From JACCXG01 sp963750935 (GTDB lineage Bacteria > Acidobacteriota > Vicinamibacteria > Vicinamibacterales > 2-12-FULL-66-21), in the NCBI GenBank assembly GCA_963750935.1, contig CAVVSR010000008.1, positions 62,001 through 126,000 on the forward strand: DNA of 64,000 nucleotides. Direction: 5' to 3'. The position numbers were made by a program, and so were the translations under genes. The notes under the pieces were generated by a model. That model was not told the origin of the DNA. It saw nothing but the letters and a program-made list of their open reading frames with translations, and searched no databases. Within the stretch, counting starts at the first letter, position 1. Each line of letters starts with the position of its first letter. Positions 25,447 through 33,135 of the stretch are shown piece by piece.

Positions 25447-26970
25447 CTACCGCGGATCGCCGGGAGCGTAGCGCATCGGCAGGCCGAGCAGCTGCATGCA
25501 CAGCGGCGCGATGTCGACGCCCCGCAGCGCCGGCGGCAGGTGTGAGCGGACCGGCCCGCCGGCGACCAGGACCGGACTGTGCGAGTCGAGCGCGTGCAGC
25601 GCGCCATGAGAGGCGCCGCCAATGTGCGCGTCGCCGCCCGGTACCTGGAACTCGCAGCCCGGCCTGGCGGTGATCCAGACCTCGCCGCTCTGATCGAGAT
25701 CGAGCACGCCGGCGATTCGTTCGAACGCATTCGGGTATTGCCCGAATGCGACGCCCCCGCCGTCCACGTGCACATCGAGGGCGTCTCCCTCGCCCTCACA
25801 AGTCCACGCGTTGCCGAACGCGTCGACCTTGGTCGCGCCTCCCGGGCGGCCGCGTGAGAAGTCGAGACGTCCCCGTCTCGTCAGGACGGCATAGCCCTCG
25901 GCGCCCGGCGTCGCGTGCGAGGCGCGGAACACCACCTGATCGACGCGCGTGTCACGCAGGACGTCGAGGGCGGCAGCCTGCACCATGTCCGGCGTGGGAT
26001 TGCGCAGGTACAGCTGCGCCGCCCGCATGTTCGGGCAGATCATGATTTCGTCCTTCGACCGCCACGAGCCGCCGAGGCTGGCCTGCCGGAAGTTGCCGAG
26101 CAGCTCGTCGAGCCGAATCGCGGCCCGGCCGGCATCGCCGACGATGTCGCAGTGCCCGTGATCGGAGGTGATCACGACGCACGTGTCGTCGAGGACGTGT
26201 TCAAGGCCGCCGCCGGCGTCGAAGGCCTCGGCCAGCATGCCGTCGATCCGCTCGAGCACCGGCAGCGCGGCGTGGGGCCCGACCTCGTGGCTGCGATAGT
26301 CGTTGTCGGCGAAGTAGGCGATGGTGAAATCCGGCATGCCCGCCGCGAACAGATCGCGCAACAGCGACCCGGTCGAGGCGTCGTCCATCCCGAAGCGATG
26401 GAGCAGTCCGCCGCGCTCGTGCAGCTTGTGCCCGTGCGGCGACGGCGTCCCGACGAAATCGCCGAGGCAGAGCATCGAGGGCCCCTCGATCGTCTCGGTC
26501 AAGGGCACGCCCGGCAGCGCGGCGATGACGCCGGGAATCCGGACGTGATGCGGGTAGCCGCCGCGGAACACCAGATAGTTGAGGCACGCCGCGGTCCGTC
26601 CACTGCGCTCGACCATCTCGAACAGCGTTGGCGCCCGAAGCCGGTCGCCGTTCAGCCGCAACAGAAAATCGCGGATGAAGTTGCCGAAGCCTTCGCGGGC
26701 GATGACCCAGAAATCGTCGCCGTAGTAGGCGACTTCCTGCCGCTGCTCGTCGAACCACGACGCGCCCGCGATGCCGTGCTCCGCCGGATACGCGCCGGTG
26801 ATGATGGACGTCGTCGCGGCCGGCGTGATCGACGGGAAGATGGAGACCGACGACTCGTGCATCGTGCCGGCGTCCAGGAGACGCTGGAACGTGGGCAGTC
26901 GGCCGGTGCGGATGGCCGGGCAGACGACGTGCGGCGTGGCGGCGTCGATGACGACGAGCAGGACCTTCAT
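25447..26970 (-). CDS. Alkaline phosphatase superfamily / nucleotide pyrophosphatase-like phosphodiesterase
   Basis: A 507-aa protein with the type I phosphodiesterase fold: metal site and catalytic Thr in FPSITPAATTSIITGAYPAEHGI (~residues 45-67), distal metal ligands DNDYRSHEVGPH and SDHGHCD, and a late H in GGASHGALH. No signal peptide is visible, so it is probably cytoplasmic, unlike most NPPs. Substrate unknown. It stands between a small hypothetical gene and a BON protein. Confidence 0.9.
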   Translation of the reverse strand: MKVLLVVIDAATPHVVCPAIRTGRLPTFQRLLDAGTMHESSVSIFPSITPAATTSIITGAYPAEHGIAGASWFDEQRQEVAYYGDDFWVIAREGFGNFIRDFLLRLNGDRLRAPTLFEMVERSGRTAACLNYLVFRGGYPHHVRIPGVIAALPGVPLTETIEGPSMLCLGDFVGTPSPHGHKLHERGGLLHRFGMDDASTGSLLRDLFAAGMPDFTIAYFADNDYRSHEVGPHAALPVLERIDGMLAEAFDAGGGLEHVLDDTCVVITSDHGHCDIVGDAGRAAIRLDELLGNFRQASLGGSWRSKDEIMICPNMRAAQLYLRNPTPDMVQAAALDVLRDTRVDQVVFRASHATPGAEGYAVLTRRGRLDFSRGRPGGATKVDAFGNAWTCEGEGDALDVHVDGGGVAFGQYPNAFERIAGVLDLDQSGEVWITARPGCEFQVPGGDAHIGGASHGALHALDSHSPVLVAGGPVRSHLPPALRGVDIAPLCMQLLGLPMRYAPGDPR

Positions 26971-27001
26971 GTCTGGGTGAGTCGCGGCGCCGGCGTGGGC
27001 G

Positions 27002-27430
27002 CTAGCGTCGGACCTGGACGCGGTCCACGACGTCCTTGACGCCGTCGGTCTCGCGCGCGAGCTGCAGGACGCGCGCTTTCTGGGCGGCGGTGTCGACGTT
27101 ACCCGAGAGCGTCACCGTCGAGCCGGACGTGTCGACATCGATCGCCAGCGCCTTGACCGAGTCGTCCAGCGCCATCTTCGCCTTGATCTTGGCGGTGATG
27201 CCTCCCTCAGCCAGCGACCGGCGGGCCTGCCCGGCGGCAACGGCCGCCCGTTCACCGACGTCGGCGCCGACTTCTCGCGCGCGCTCGGTCGCAGCACCCG
27301 AAGTGCCGACCGCCTCCCGCGGCGCGTCTGACGGCTGCGTGCGTTCGGCGCCCCACCAGCCCAGCAGGAATGCACCAGCCCCCACGATGACCACGATGAG
27401 CAGGACGGCTCTGATCAGTGCTCCCAACAT
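27002..27430 (-). CDS. Membrane-anchored BON-domain protein
   Basis: A 142-aa protein: one N-terminal membrane helix (residues ~6-27), a polar linker rich in Ala/Glu, then a single BON domain (~75-142) with TVTLSGNVDTAAQKARVLQLA and a C-terminal VVDRVQVRR. BON domains bind phospholipids and occur in OsmY-like envelope-stress proteins. Orientation suggests a periplasmic domain. Confidence 0.88.
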   Translation of the reverse strand: MLGALIRAVLLIVVIVGAGAFLLGWWGAERTQPSDAPREAVGTSGAATERAREVGADVGERAAVAAGQARRSLAEGGITAKIKAKMALDDSVKALAIDVDTSGSTVTLSGNVDTAAQKARVLQLARETDGVKDVVDRVQVRR

Positions 27431-27514
27431 GCCACACCTCCACGATCGGCAGGGACGTCAGCAGTACGGATGCCAAGGCAGGCGAGGAAGATGCCGAAGA
27501 AACCAGGACCCTGG

Positions 27515-28057
27515 TTACTCCTGCGGCTTGTCGGGATGTAAATCCGGGTCGACGGGAGGCTCTGGCGACGCGGTCTGCTGCACGCCGGTCGACTCGCTGA
27601 TCAGTTGCCCGGCGGCGCGCACCGCCAGCTCACTGCGGACCGTCTGCTGCAGCGCTTCGACGCGGAGCTCCCGTGCGCGCGCGATCAGCCGGTGCACTTC
27701 CGCCAGCAACGAGGCGGGAGGGCAGGGCTTGGCGAGGAACACGTCGCATCCCGCGGCCATTGCGCGGGCGCGATCTTCGTCGAAGGCGCAGGCCGTGAGC
27801 ACGATGATCGGCTTGCTGCGCGTCAACTCGTCCCGACGGAGGCGCAGGATGAGCGCGAGTCCGTCGGCAGCCTCTCGCAGGCGGATGCCGGTCACGATCA
27901 AATCCATCTGTGCTGCCTGCCGGAAGGCCTCGTCGGGATCGTCCAACACGACGGGAACGAGACCCTGTGCGCGCAAGTACAGGGCGTACATGGCCCGATC
28001 GTCGGCTGGCGGCTCGACCAGAAGCACAGTGGACGCTGGTGGCTTCACGTCGTCCAC
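27515..28057 (-). CDS. Receiver-like protein lacking the phospho-acceptor Asp
   Basis: A ~180-aa CheY-like domain with a helical C-terminal tail. The acidic pair that binds Mg2+ reads EPPADD instead of EDDxDD, and the phospho-acceptor position reads DLIVTGIRL, Gly in place of Asp. The conserved Thr (VLTA) and Lys (LAKP) remain. It should not be phosphorylated in the normal way. GTG 28057 is taken as the start, with a TTG at 28069 as the alternative; no clear ribosome site decides. A 16-bp palindrome (27501-27516) overlaps the stop codon. Confidence 0.8.
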   Translation of the reverse strand: MDDVKPPASTVLLVEPPADDRAMYALYLRAQGLVPVVLDDPDEAFRQAAQMDLIVTGIRLREAADGLALILRLRRDELTRSKPIIVLTACAFDEDRARAMAAGCDVFLAKPCPPASLLAEVHRLIARARELRVEALQQTVRSELAVRAAGQLISESTGVQQTASPEPPVDPDLHPDKPQE

Positions 28058-28247
28058 GGTCGAAAACAAAATTGTTCGGATTGAGAACGTGCAGAGTATA
28101 GCCCAAGGCTCCGATAGCCTTACTCAGGTCTTCACGGTTTTTTCATCGCCTTCGCAACAACGCGTGTTCCATCGTGCGACGGCGCGACTGACGGCGTTAC
28201 GGCGCCGCGATCGCCGCATAGAATTCATCCGAGCGAAGAGATCTGTT

Positions 28248-30704
28248 TTGGAGACAGCAGCGGAAGACCAGCGTCGTGTGCGTGTCGCGGCAAACCTCAC
28301 CGCTACAGAAGCGTCTACCGTTGGGGCGGTCGCCCTTGTCGCAGGTCTGGGCGCTGCGGCTTTGCGCGCGACAATCACCGCCAGCGGCGATACGCCGGCC
28401 TTTGTCGTCGTCGGTCCATCAATCTCGCAGATTGTCCTCACGATTGCGGTCGTTGCCTGTGCGGTGTTCGCCGCGCATGCGATCGTGCGCCGGCGCGTGT
28501 CACGCCAGGGTGGGATACCCGCGGCGGTGCGGTCGGGCGACTACCTGACGCCGCTCCTGATCCTCGGCCTGCCGGTCGGAGGCGTGGCGGCCGCGATGTG
28601 GGGCGGGCCGGCAGCGCCGGCGCTCGTGTATTGGTCGTGGGAGATGGCGCCCTGGTGGGCGGCAGGCGCCGTCGCGTCGACGACTCGGCAGTCGATGATC
28701 GCGGTTCGGGGATCGGTGGCCGCGCCAGGCGCGCTCAGGATTCCGACGAGACTGTTGGCGATCCTGGCTGCCGCGGGGGTGGTCGGCTGGATTGTCGTGG
28801 GCAGTCCGGGGCTCCGGAAGTGGCAGCGGCCGCTCAGCGACGAGCCGCGCTATCTCCGCTACATGGAGAGTTGGTCGCAAGGAAAGGGCGTCGACATTTC
28901 CAGGGTGTCTCTCCTGTCCGACATGCCCCGCGACGAGCCACCACGCATCGTCACCGCAGTCGGCGGGCTGTTTGCGGCGGCAGCGCTCGATGCGCGCCGG
29001 CTCGCGGCGGATCTCCGGTCCACCGTGACGGATGACTCGTTCCGGTGGAACCGCATGACGGAAGGAGATGGCTCATTCGTCACGGGCTGGGGAGGCGGTT
29101 CGTTCCAGAGTCATCAACCCGGGTTATCGCTCGTCCTGATGCCGGGGTACGCGATCGACCGCTACTGGTTCTCGACCCGGCACACCTATGGCGGGCAGTT
29201 TCCGGACCGGCTGCCGGTGCTCCACGCTTCGCTGCTGCTGATCGCGGCGCTCGGCGCCTGGGCGATGACCGTGCTGTGCCAGCGGATCGGCCTCGGAGCG
29301 CGGGCTGCCGCCGCGATCGGATTCCTGTCGTGGGCATCGTTCCCGGCCTCGGCGATGGCACTTCAGATCTATCCGGAGACGTGCGCCGCCCTGTCGATTG
29401 CGGGCGTGCTGGCCCTGCTGGGTCCGCGTGCGCGCTCGCTTCCCGCGCTAGTGCTGATCGGCGCGGCCGCCGGGTTTCCGTGGCTGCTCCATCTGCGCTT
29501 CATCCTGGTTGCGGTCGTCCTGCTCGGCTACGGCCTGTGGGTGCTGCGGCAGTCGTCGAAACAGATGCTGGCGTTCGGCGCAGGCTGGACGGTGCCGGTC
29601 CTGCTGCAGCTGTGGTTCGTCTACCATGCGACCGGCGTGCCGTGGCCGACGGCGTTCTTCTTCACGGCGCACGACGTGCTGCGCGCGTCGGCCGTGCCGC
29701 TCAACTTCGTGCGCTTCTGGGTCGATCGGGACTGGGGCATCCTGCCGCATGCCCCCGTCCTGCTGCTGGCGTTTACCGGGTATGCGGCGCTGTGGCGCAC
29801 CGACCGCGCGCTGGCCGTGGTGGCGGCAGCCGTTCCCATCGTGCTGACCGGCACCGCGTCGACGCACAACATCGCGGCCGGGGGCACCACGCCCGATCGG
29901 CTGGTTACCGCCATGGTGCCGCTGCTGTTCGTGCCGGTCGCGGCGGCGCTGCGAGAACGGCGCGAGCACCGGCTGTTCCTGCTGCTGGCCGCGGTGCTGG
30001 TCCTGCTCACGCTCGATCAGGCGTGGGATTACAACCGCGCGCACGTGAAGGGCAGCGGGGTGCTGATGTCGCCTGGCGCGGGCGGCTGGCGGGTCAATCT
30101 GCTGTTTCCCTACCTCACCAACGGCATCACCGCCGCCGCCGCTCCCGCCCTCGCCGTGGCCGGGATCGCCATCGCCCTGCTGATCGCGACCGGTCTCGGC
30201 GTCGGGAAGGCGTGGCTCGCGCGGGTGCGAGTGCCGCCGCTTGCCGTGATGGTCGTTGCGATCGTGCTGTGGATCACGGGCGCGAACGCCTGGACGCTCT
30301 CACAGCCGCGCTACCGTCGCGGCGACGCACAAGTGCGGGCGGCGCTGGTCGAGGCGTATCTCGACGCCGGCGGGTGCACGCTGTGCTGGTCGTCGCGGAA
30401 GGGTGCGCTCGACCCGTCCGATCTCGCGCCGAATCGGCTGGAATCGCTGTCCGTGACGCCCGCGTCGATTGTCGGTCGCGCCGCGCGGCTGCGCGTCACC
30501 GCAAGCGGACCGGACGGTCCCGTGTTCGGAGCGATCCGCATCGACTACGGCGACGGCACGTTCAGCGGTTCGCAGCTGATGGCCGGCACCGTGGACGTCG
30601 CGCATACCTACGCCCGGCCCGGCGAGTATCGCCTCAAGGCCTGGCTCACGCCGGCCGGATCGACGATTCGCATGACCGACGCCACGGTTCGGATCGCCAA
30701 CTGA
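28248..30704 (+). CDS. GT-C-like polytopic membrane protein with C-terminal PKD-like domain
   Basis: About 818 aa. Multiple membrane helices run through residues ~20-650. The first large periplasmic loop carries SDEPRYLRYMESWSQGKG, similar in place and form to the acidic motif of GT-C lipid-linked glycosyltransferases. The C-terminal ~80 residues form a PKD/Ig-like domain (IDYGDGTFSGSQ, VAHTYARPGEYRLKAWL). I infer an envelope glycosyltransferase, but the substrate is unknown. The start is uncertain: TTG 28248 or GTG 28278. The long open frame before 28248 is antisense to the BON and receiver genes and looks non-coding. Confidence 0.75.
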   Translation: METAAEDQRRVRVAANLTATEASTVGAVALVAGLGAAALRATITASGDTPAFVVVGPSISQIVLTIAVVACAVFAAHAIVRRRVSRQGGIPAAVRSGDYLTPLLILGLPVGGVAAAMWGGPAAPALVYWSWEMAPWWAAGAVASTTRQSMIAVRGSVAAPGALRIPTRLLAILAAAGVVGWIVVGSPGLRKWQRPLSDEPRYLRYMESWSQGKGVDISRVSLLSDMPRDEPPRIVTAVGGLFAAAALDARRLAADLRSTVTDDSFRWNRMTEGDGSFVTGWGGGSFQSHQPGLSLVLMPGYAIDRYWFSTRHTYGGQFPDRLPVLHASLLLIAALGAWAMTVLCQRIGLGARAAAAIGFLSWASFPASAMALQIYPETCAALSIAGVLALLGPRARSLPALVLIGAAAGFPWLLHLRFILVAVVLLGYGLWVLRQSSKQMLAFGAGWTVPVLLQLWFVYHATGVPWPTAFFFTAHDVLRASAVPLNFVRFWVDRDWGILPHAPVLLLAFTGYAALWRTDRALAVVAAAVPIVLTGTASTHNIAAGGTTPDRLVTAMVPLLFVPVAAALRERREHRLFLLLAAVLVLLTLDQAWDYNRAHVKGSGVLMSPGAGGWRVNLLFPYLTNGITAAAAPALAVAGIAIALLIATGLGVGKAWLARVRVPPLAVMVVAIVLWITGANAWTLSQPRYRRGDAQVRAALVEAYLDAGGCTLCWSSRKGALDPSDLAPNRLESLSVTPASIVGRAARLRVTASGPDGPVFGAIRIDYGDGTFSGSQLMAGTVDVAHTYARPGEYRLKAWLTPAGSTIRMTDATVRIAN

Positions 30705-30768
30705 TCGGCCGCTCGATCGGGCCGGCGCGCATGGTGTTTTGTCAGGCGGTCTGCCACAATCGGCAATG

Positions 30769-30856
30769 GCCGGGGTGGCGGAACTGGCAGACGCTCGGGA
30801 CTTAAAATCCCGTGACCCCAAAGGTCGTCCGGGTTCGATGCCCGGCCCCGGCACCA
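30769..30856 (+). tRNA. tRNA-Leu (anticodon UAA)
   Basis: Acceptor GCCGGGG (30769-30775) pairs with CCCCGGC (30846-30852), followed by an A and an encoded CCA (30854-30856). The anticodon arm GGGAcTTAAaaTCCC gives anticodon TAA. A long variable arm (class II) and a TTCGATG T-loop complete an 88-nt Leu tRNA. Confidence 0.96.
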
Positions 30857-30961
30857 GATTTTGTTAGCAATTGTGGAGATTCAGCACCCACTGGGAGTGG
30901 CGTGCGACGGTGGGTCGGTGCCAACTTAACCGTCCTTTAACACTCACGCCAACCTGCCGGA

Positions 30962-31708
30962 ATGATGACGCTCAAGGACCTTCAGACGCGGATGTCTAGC
31001 TTGTTTCAGTTGGCCACCGACTATTCAGATCCAGCCAATCCATCAACGCGCTTGGCCGCCGGCGACATTTATCAACTCTACGAACGCTACTTCGAACCGC
31101 TACATGAGAGGCCTATCACGCTGCTCGAACTCGGCGTGAACCGAGGTGAGTCGCTGAAAACGTGGAGCGCGTATTTCGCTCGCGGCATCATTGTCGGGGT
31201 CGATCTCCACGATCCCGGAGCCGACTTCTCAGCGCATCCGAATGTTCGCGTCGAATTGGCCGACCAACGCGATGGGAAACGGCTTGAGGAGATTTGTCAG
31301 CAGCACGCGCCCTCAGGCTTTGACATCATCATTGATGACGCCTCGCATTTCGGCACATTCACACTCATGTCGTATCACGCACTCTTCCCGCATCTGAAAC
31401 CCGGTGGTCTTTATTGCGTTGAGGACTGGGCAACAGGCTATTGGGCCGACTGGCCTGATGGCGCATCCTTCAAATCATTTACCCCGCAACCGCCGTCCGA
31501 TCAGATCGAGAAGCAAATTCCGACCCACGACTACGGGATGACCGGCTTCGTCAAATACCTCGTCGATGAGGTGATGAGCCGCGGCATCCGCGATTCGATG
31601 AAGGGTCCGCTCACCCGGCCGGATCGACTCGAATTCATGCACGTCTACAAGCAGGCAGTCATTGCACAGAAGGCTGTTTCTACGGCGCAGCCGCCAGGCG
31701 ACCCCTAG
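30962..31708 (+). CDS. Class I SAM-dependent methyltransferase (CmcI/macrocin-type), likely acquired
   Basis: A 248-aa protein with SAM motifs LLELGVNRGESL (I), IIVGVDLHDPG (II), FDIIIDDASHF (III) and LKPGGLYCVED, resembling cephalosporin hydroxylase/rhamnosyl or macrocin O-methyltransferase proteins. Base composition and codon use are clearly more AT-rich than the surroundings. It follows a tRNA gene by about 100 bp and ends at an 11-bp hairpin, so it reads as a small acquired cassette. Substrate probably a sugar or secondary metabolite; inferred. Confidence 0.85.
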   Translation: MMTLKDLQTRMSSLFQLATDYSDPANPSTRLAAGDIYQLYERYFEPLHERPITLLELGVNRGESLKTWSAYFARGIIVGVDLHDPGADFSAHPNVRVELADQRDGKRLEEICQQHAPSGFDIIIDDASHFGTFTLMSYHALFPHLKPGGLYCVEDWATGYWADWPDGASFKSFTPQPPSDQIEKQIPTHDYGMTGFVKYLVDEVMSRGIRDSMKGPLTRPDRLEFMHVYKQAVIAQKAVSTAQPPGDP

Positions 31709-31721
31709 CCGGGGGCTTTAC

Positions 31722-31750
31722 CCAACTTTAACGCTCAGAGTTAAAGTTGG
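31722..31750 (+). terminator. Rho-independent-type hairpin after the methyltransferase
   Basis: CCAACTTTAAC (31722-31732) pairs perfectly with GTTAAAGTTGG (31740-31750) around a 7-nt loop, followed by TCTTACT. The stem is AT-rich, like the gene it ends, and unlike other hairpins in the window. Confidence 0.7.
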
Positions 31751-31842
31751 TCTTACTAAGACTCAGTCCAACCCTAATTCTGTGTTTCTTGGGAAATTCG
31801 CGAATCAGGTAGGTTCTCACCCACCCGAGAAGAATCACGACC

Positions 31843-32508
31843 ATGACTCTCAAAGAAACCTTAAAGGAGCTCAAAGCGCTCGGCACCGCGAAGGTGCGGG
31901 CGCAGAACGCCAAGAGTGGCGCCGGCGACAATCAGTTCGGGGTCAGTCTCGGCGACATCCGGGTGCTGGCGAAAAAGATCCGGACTGACCATCCGTTGGC
32001 GCTGTCGCTCTGGGAGACCGGGAACGTCGATGCCCAGTTCCTGGCCGCTCTCCTGATCCAGCCCAAGAAACTGTCGGCAGACGACATGGATCGGATGGTG
32101 CGGTCGGTTGCCTTTGTGCGCGTGGCGGACTGGCTCATCGCCTATGTCGTCAGGCAGCACCCCGACAAGGAGACCCTTCGCCAGGCATGGATGGCCACGG
32201 ACGACCGCTGGGGGGCCCGCGCCGGATGGGACCTCACCGCGGAGCGGGTCGCGAAGAGTCCGGACGGGCTCGCTGTCCCGGCGCTGCTGGATCGCATCGA
32301 GTCCGAAATGGCCAGCGCCGCTCCGGAAGTGCAGTGGACGATGAACAATACACTTGCGACCATCGGGATCCACTTCCCCAAACACCGCAAGCGGGCCATC
32401 GCCATCGGCGAGAAGCTCGGAATCTATCGGGACTATCCCGTGTCGAAGGGTTGCACGTCTCCCTTCGCCCCGATCTGGATTGACTTCATGGTGAACCGGC
32501 AAGGCTGA
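31843..32508 (+). CDS. DNA alkylation repair (AlkD-like) HEAT-like protein
   Basis: A 221-aa all-helical protein of the DNA alkylation repair family: GVSLGDIRVLAKKIRTDHPLALSLW, ALLIQPKKLS, WLIAYVV, WMATDDRWGARAGWDLTAERV. AlkD excises 3- and 7-methylpurines without base flipping; many homologues lack proven activity. The late Cys/Ser motif SKGCTSPFAPIWI is typical of the family subgroup. Slightly lower GC than the rest of the window. Confidence 0.88.
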   Translation: MTLKETLKELKALGTAKVRAQNAKSGAGDNQFGVSLGDIRVLAKKIRTDHPLALSLWETGNVDAQFLAALLIQPKKLSADDMDRMVRSVAFVRVADWLIAYVVRQHPDKETLRQAWMATDDRWGARAGWDLTAERVAKSPDGLAVPALLDRIESEMASAAPEVQWTMNNTLATIGIHFPKHRKRAIAIGEKLGIYRDYPVSKGCTSPFAPIWIDFMVNRQG

Positions 32509-32523
32509 ACGACACCGCCGCAC

Positions 32524-32558
32524 CGATCACCGATCACCGATCACCGATCACCGATCAC
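32524..32558. repeat. Perfect 7-bp tandem repeat, five copies
   Basis: CGATCAC repeated five times without error, 16 bp after the stop of the AlkD-like gene and 4 bp before the ATG of the next gene. It occupies the place where a ribosome-binding site would be expected. Confidence 0.95.
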
Positions 32559-32562
32559 GACG

Positions 32563-33036
32563 ATGAGCTTCTTGCACCTCTTCCGCTCCACGCCACACAC
32601 CGACGCGACGCTCGGCACGCTGACGCGCCGAGGCGGGCAGTGGCACGGACAGATCGCGCTCGCCGGCGCGTCTGTGCCGATCGTCCTCGCGGGATCGAAG
32701 ACGGCGGCATCGGACCGGTCGCTTCTGCTGGGGCGCGAGCTGCTGACGCGATACGAATCGCTCCGGCCCGCCATCGCCGAGGCCTTGTTCGAACATTACG
32801 GTCCGTATCGTGAAGCGCTGGACGCGGGCGAACTCGATGAGCCAGAGCCGATCCCCCGCCTGAGCGGCCCCGCGGAGGTCTGGCCGCACGTCACGCTCCG
32901 CCGTGTACGCATCGAGCCGCTCGACGGTGTGGAGGCGGTGGAGCTCGCCTACGAGACAGCCTGGGACGTCGAGCACACGCTGGGGGCGCGCTTTCGGGAG
33001 TGGACGCTAATCGAGCTGAATGGCAGCGTCATCTGA
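32563..33036 (+). CDS. Hypothetical protein (DUF6985-like)
   Basis: A 157-aa cytosolic protein, mixed alpha/beta, with DRSLLLGRELLTRYESLRPAI and a C-terminal EWTLIELNGSVI. It faintly resembles DUF6985-type proteins; I am not sure. There is no Shine-Dalgarno sequence: the heptamer array ends 4 bp before the ATG. A second heptamer array (33044-33064) follows the stop by 8 bp. Confidence 0.7.
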   Translation: MSFLHLFRSTPHTDATLGTLTRRGGQWHGQIALAGASVPIVLAGSKTAASDRSLLLGRELLTRYESLRPAIAEALFEHYGPYREALDAGELDEPEPIPRLSGPAEVWPHVTLRRVRIEPLDGVEAVELAYETAWDVEHTLGARFREWTLIELNGSVI

Positions 33037-33043
33037 CCGAGCC

Positions 33044-33064
33044 GAGCACCCAGCACCCAGCACC
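33044..33064. repeat. 7-bp tandem repeat, three copies
   Basis: GAGCACC followed by CAGCACC twice, in phase, 8 bp after the stop codon of the preceding gene; a degenerate word follows. Confidence 0.6.
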
Positions 33065-33135
33065 AAACCCCGTTCGCCCGAGCTGGACAGTAGTGCTAAA
33101 ATAGGCGTCACTCCCCACCCGAACAAGAGGTTTCC

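Noticed and set aside
27036..28247. N-terminal ~400 residues of the plus-strand frame that leads into the GT-C-like protein
   Set aside because: They are antisense to the BON and receiver genes, Ser/Arg/Thr-rich, and without helices; the membrane protein starts near 28248.
30837..31842. Attachment-site pair flanking the methyltransferase
   Set aside because: No second copy of the tRNA 3' end is found downstream within the window, and there is no integrase.
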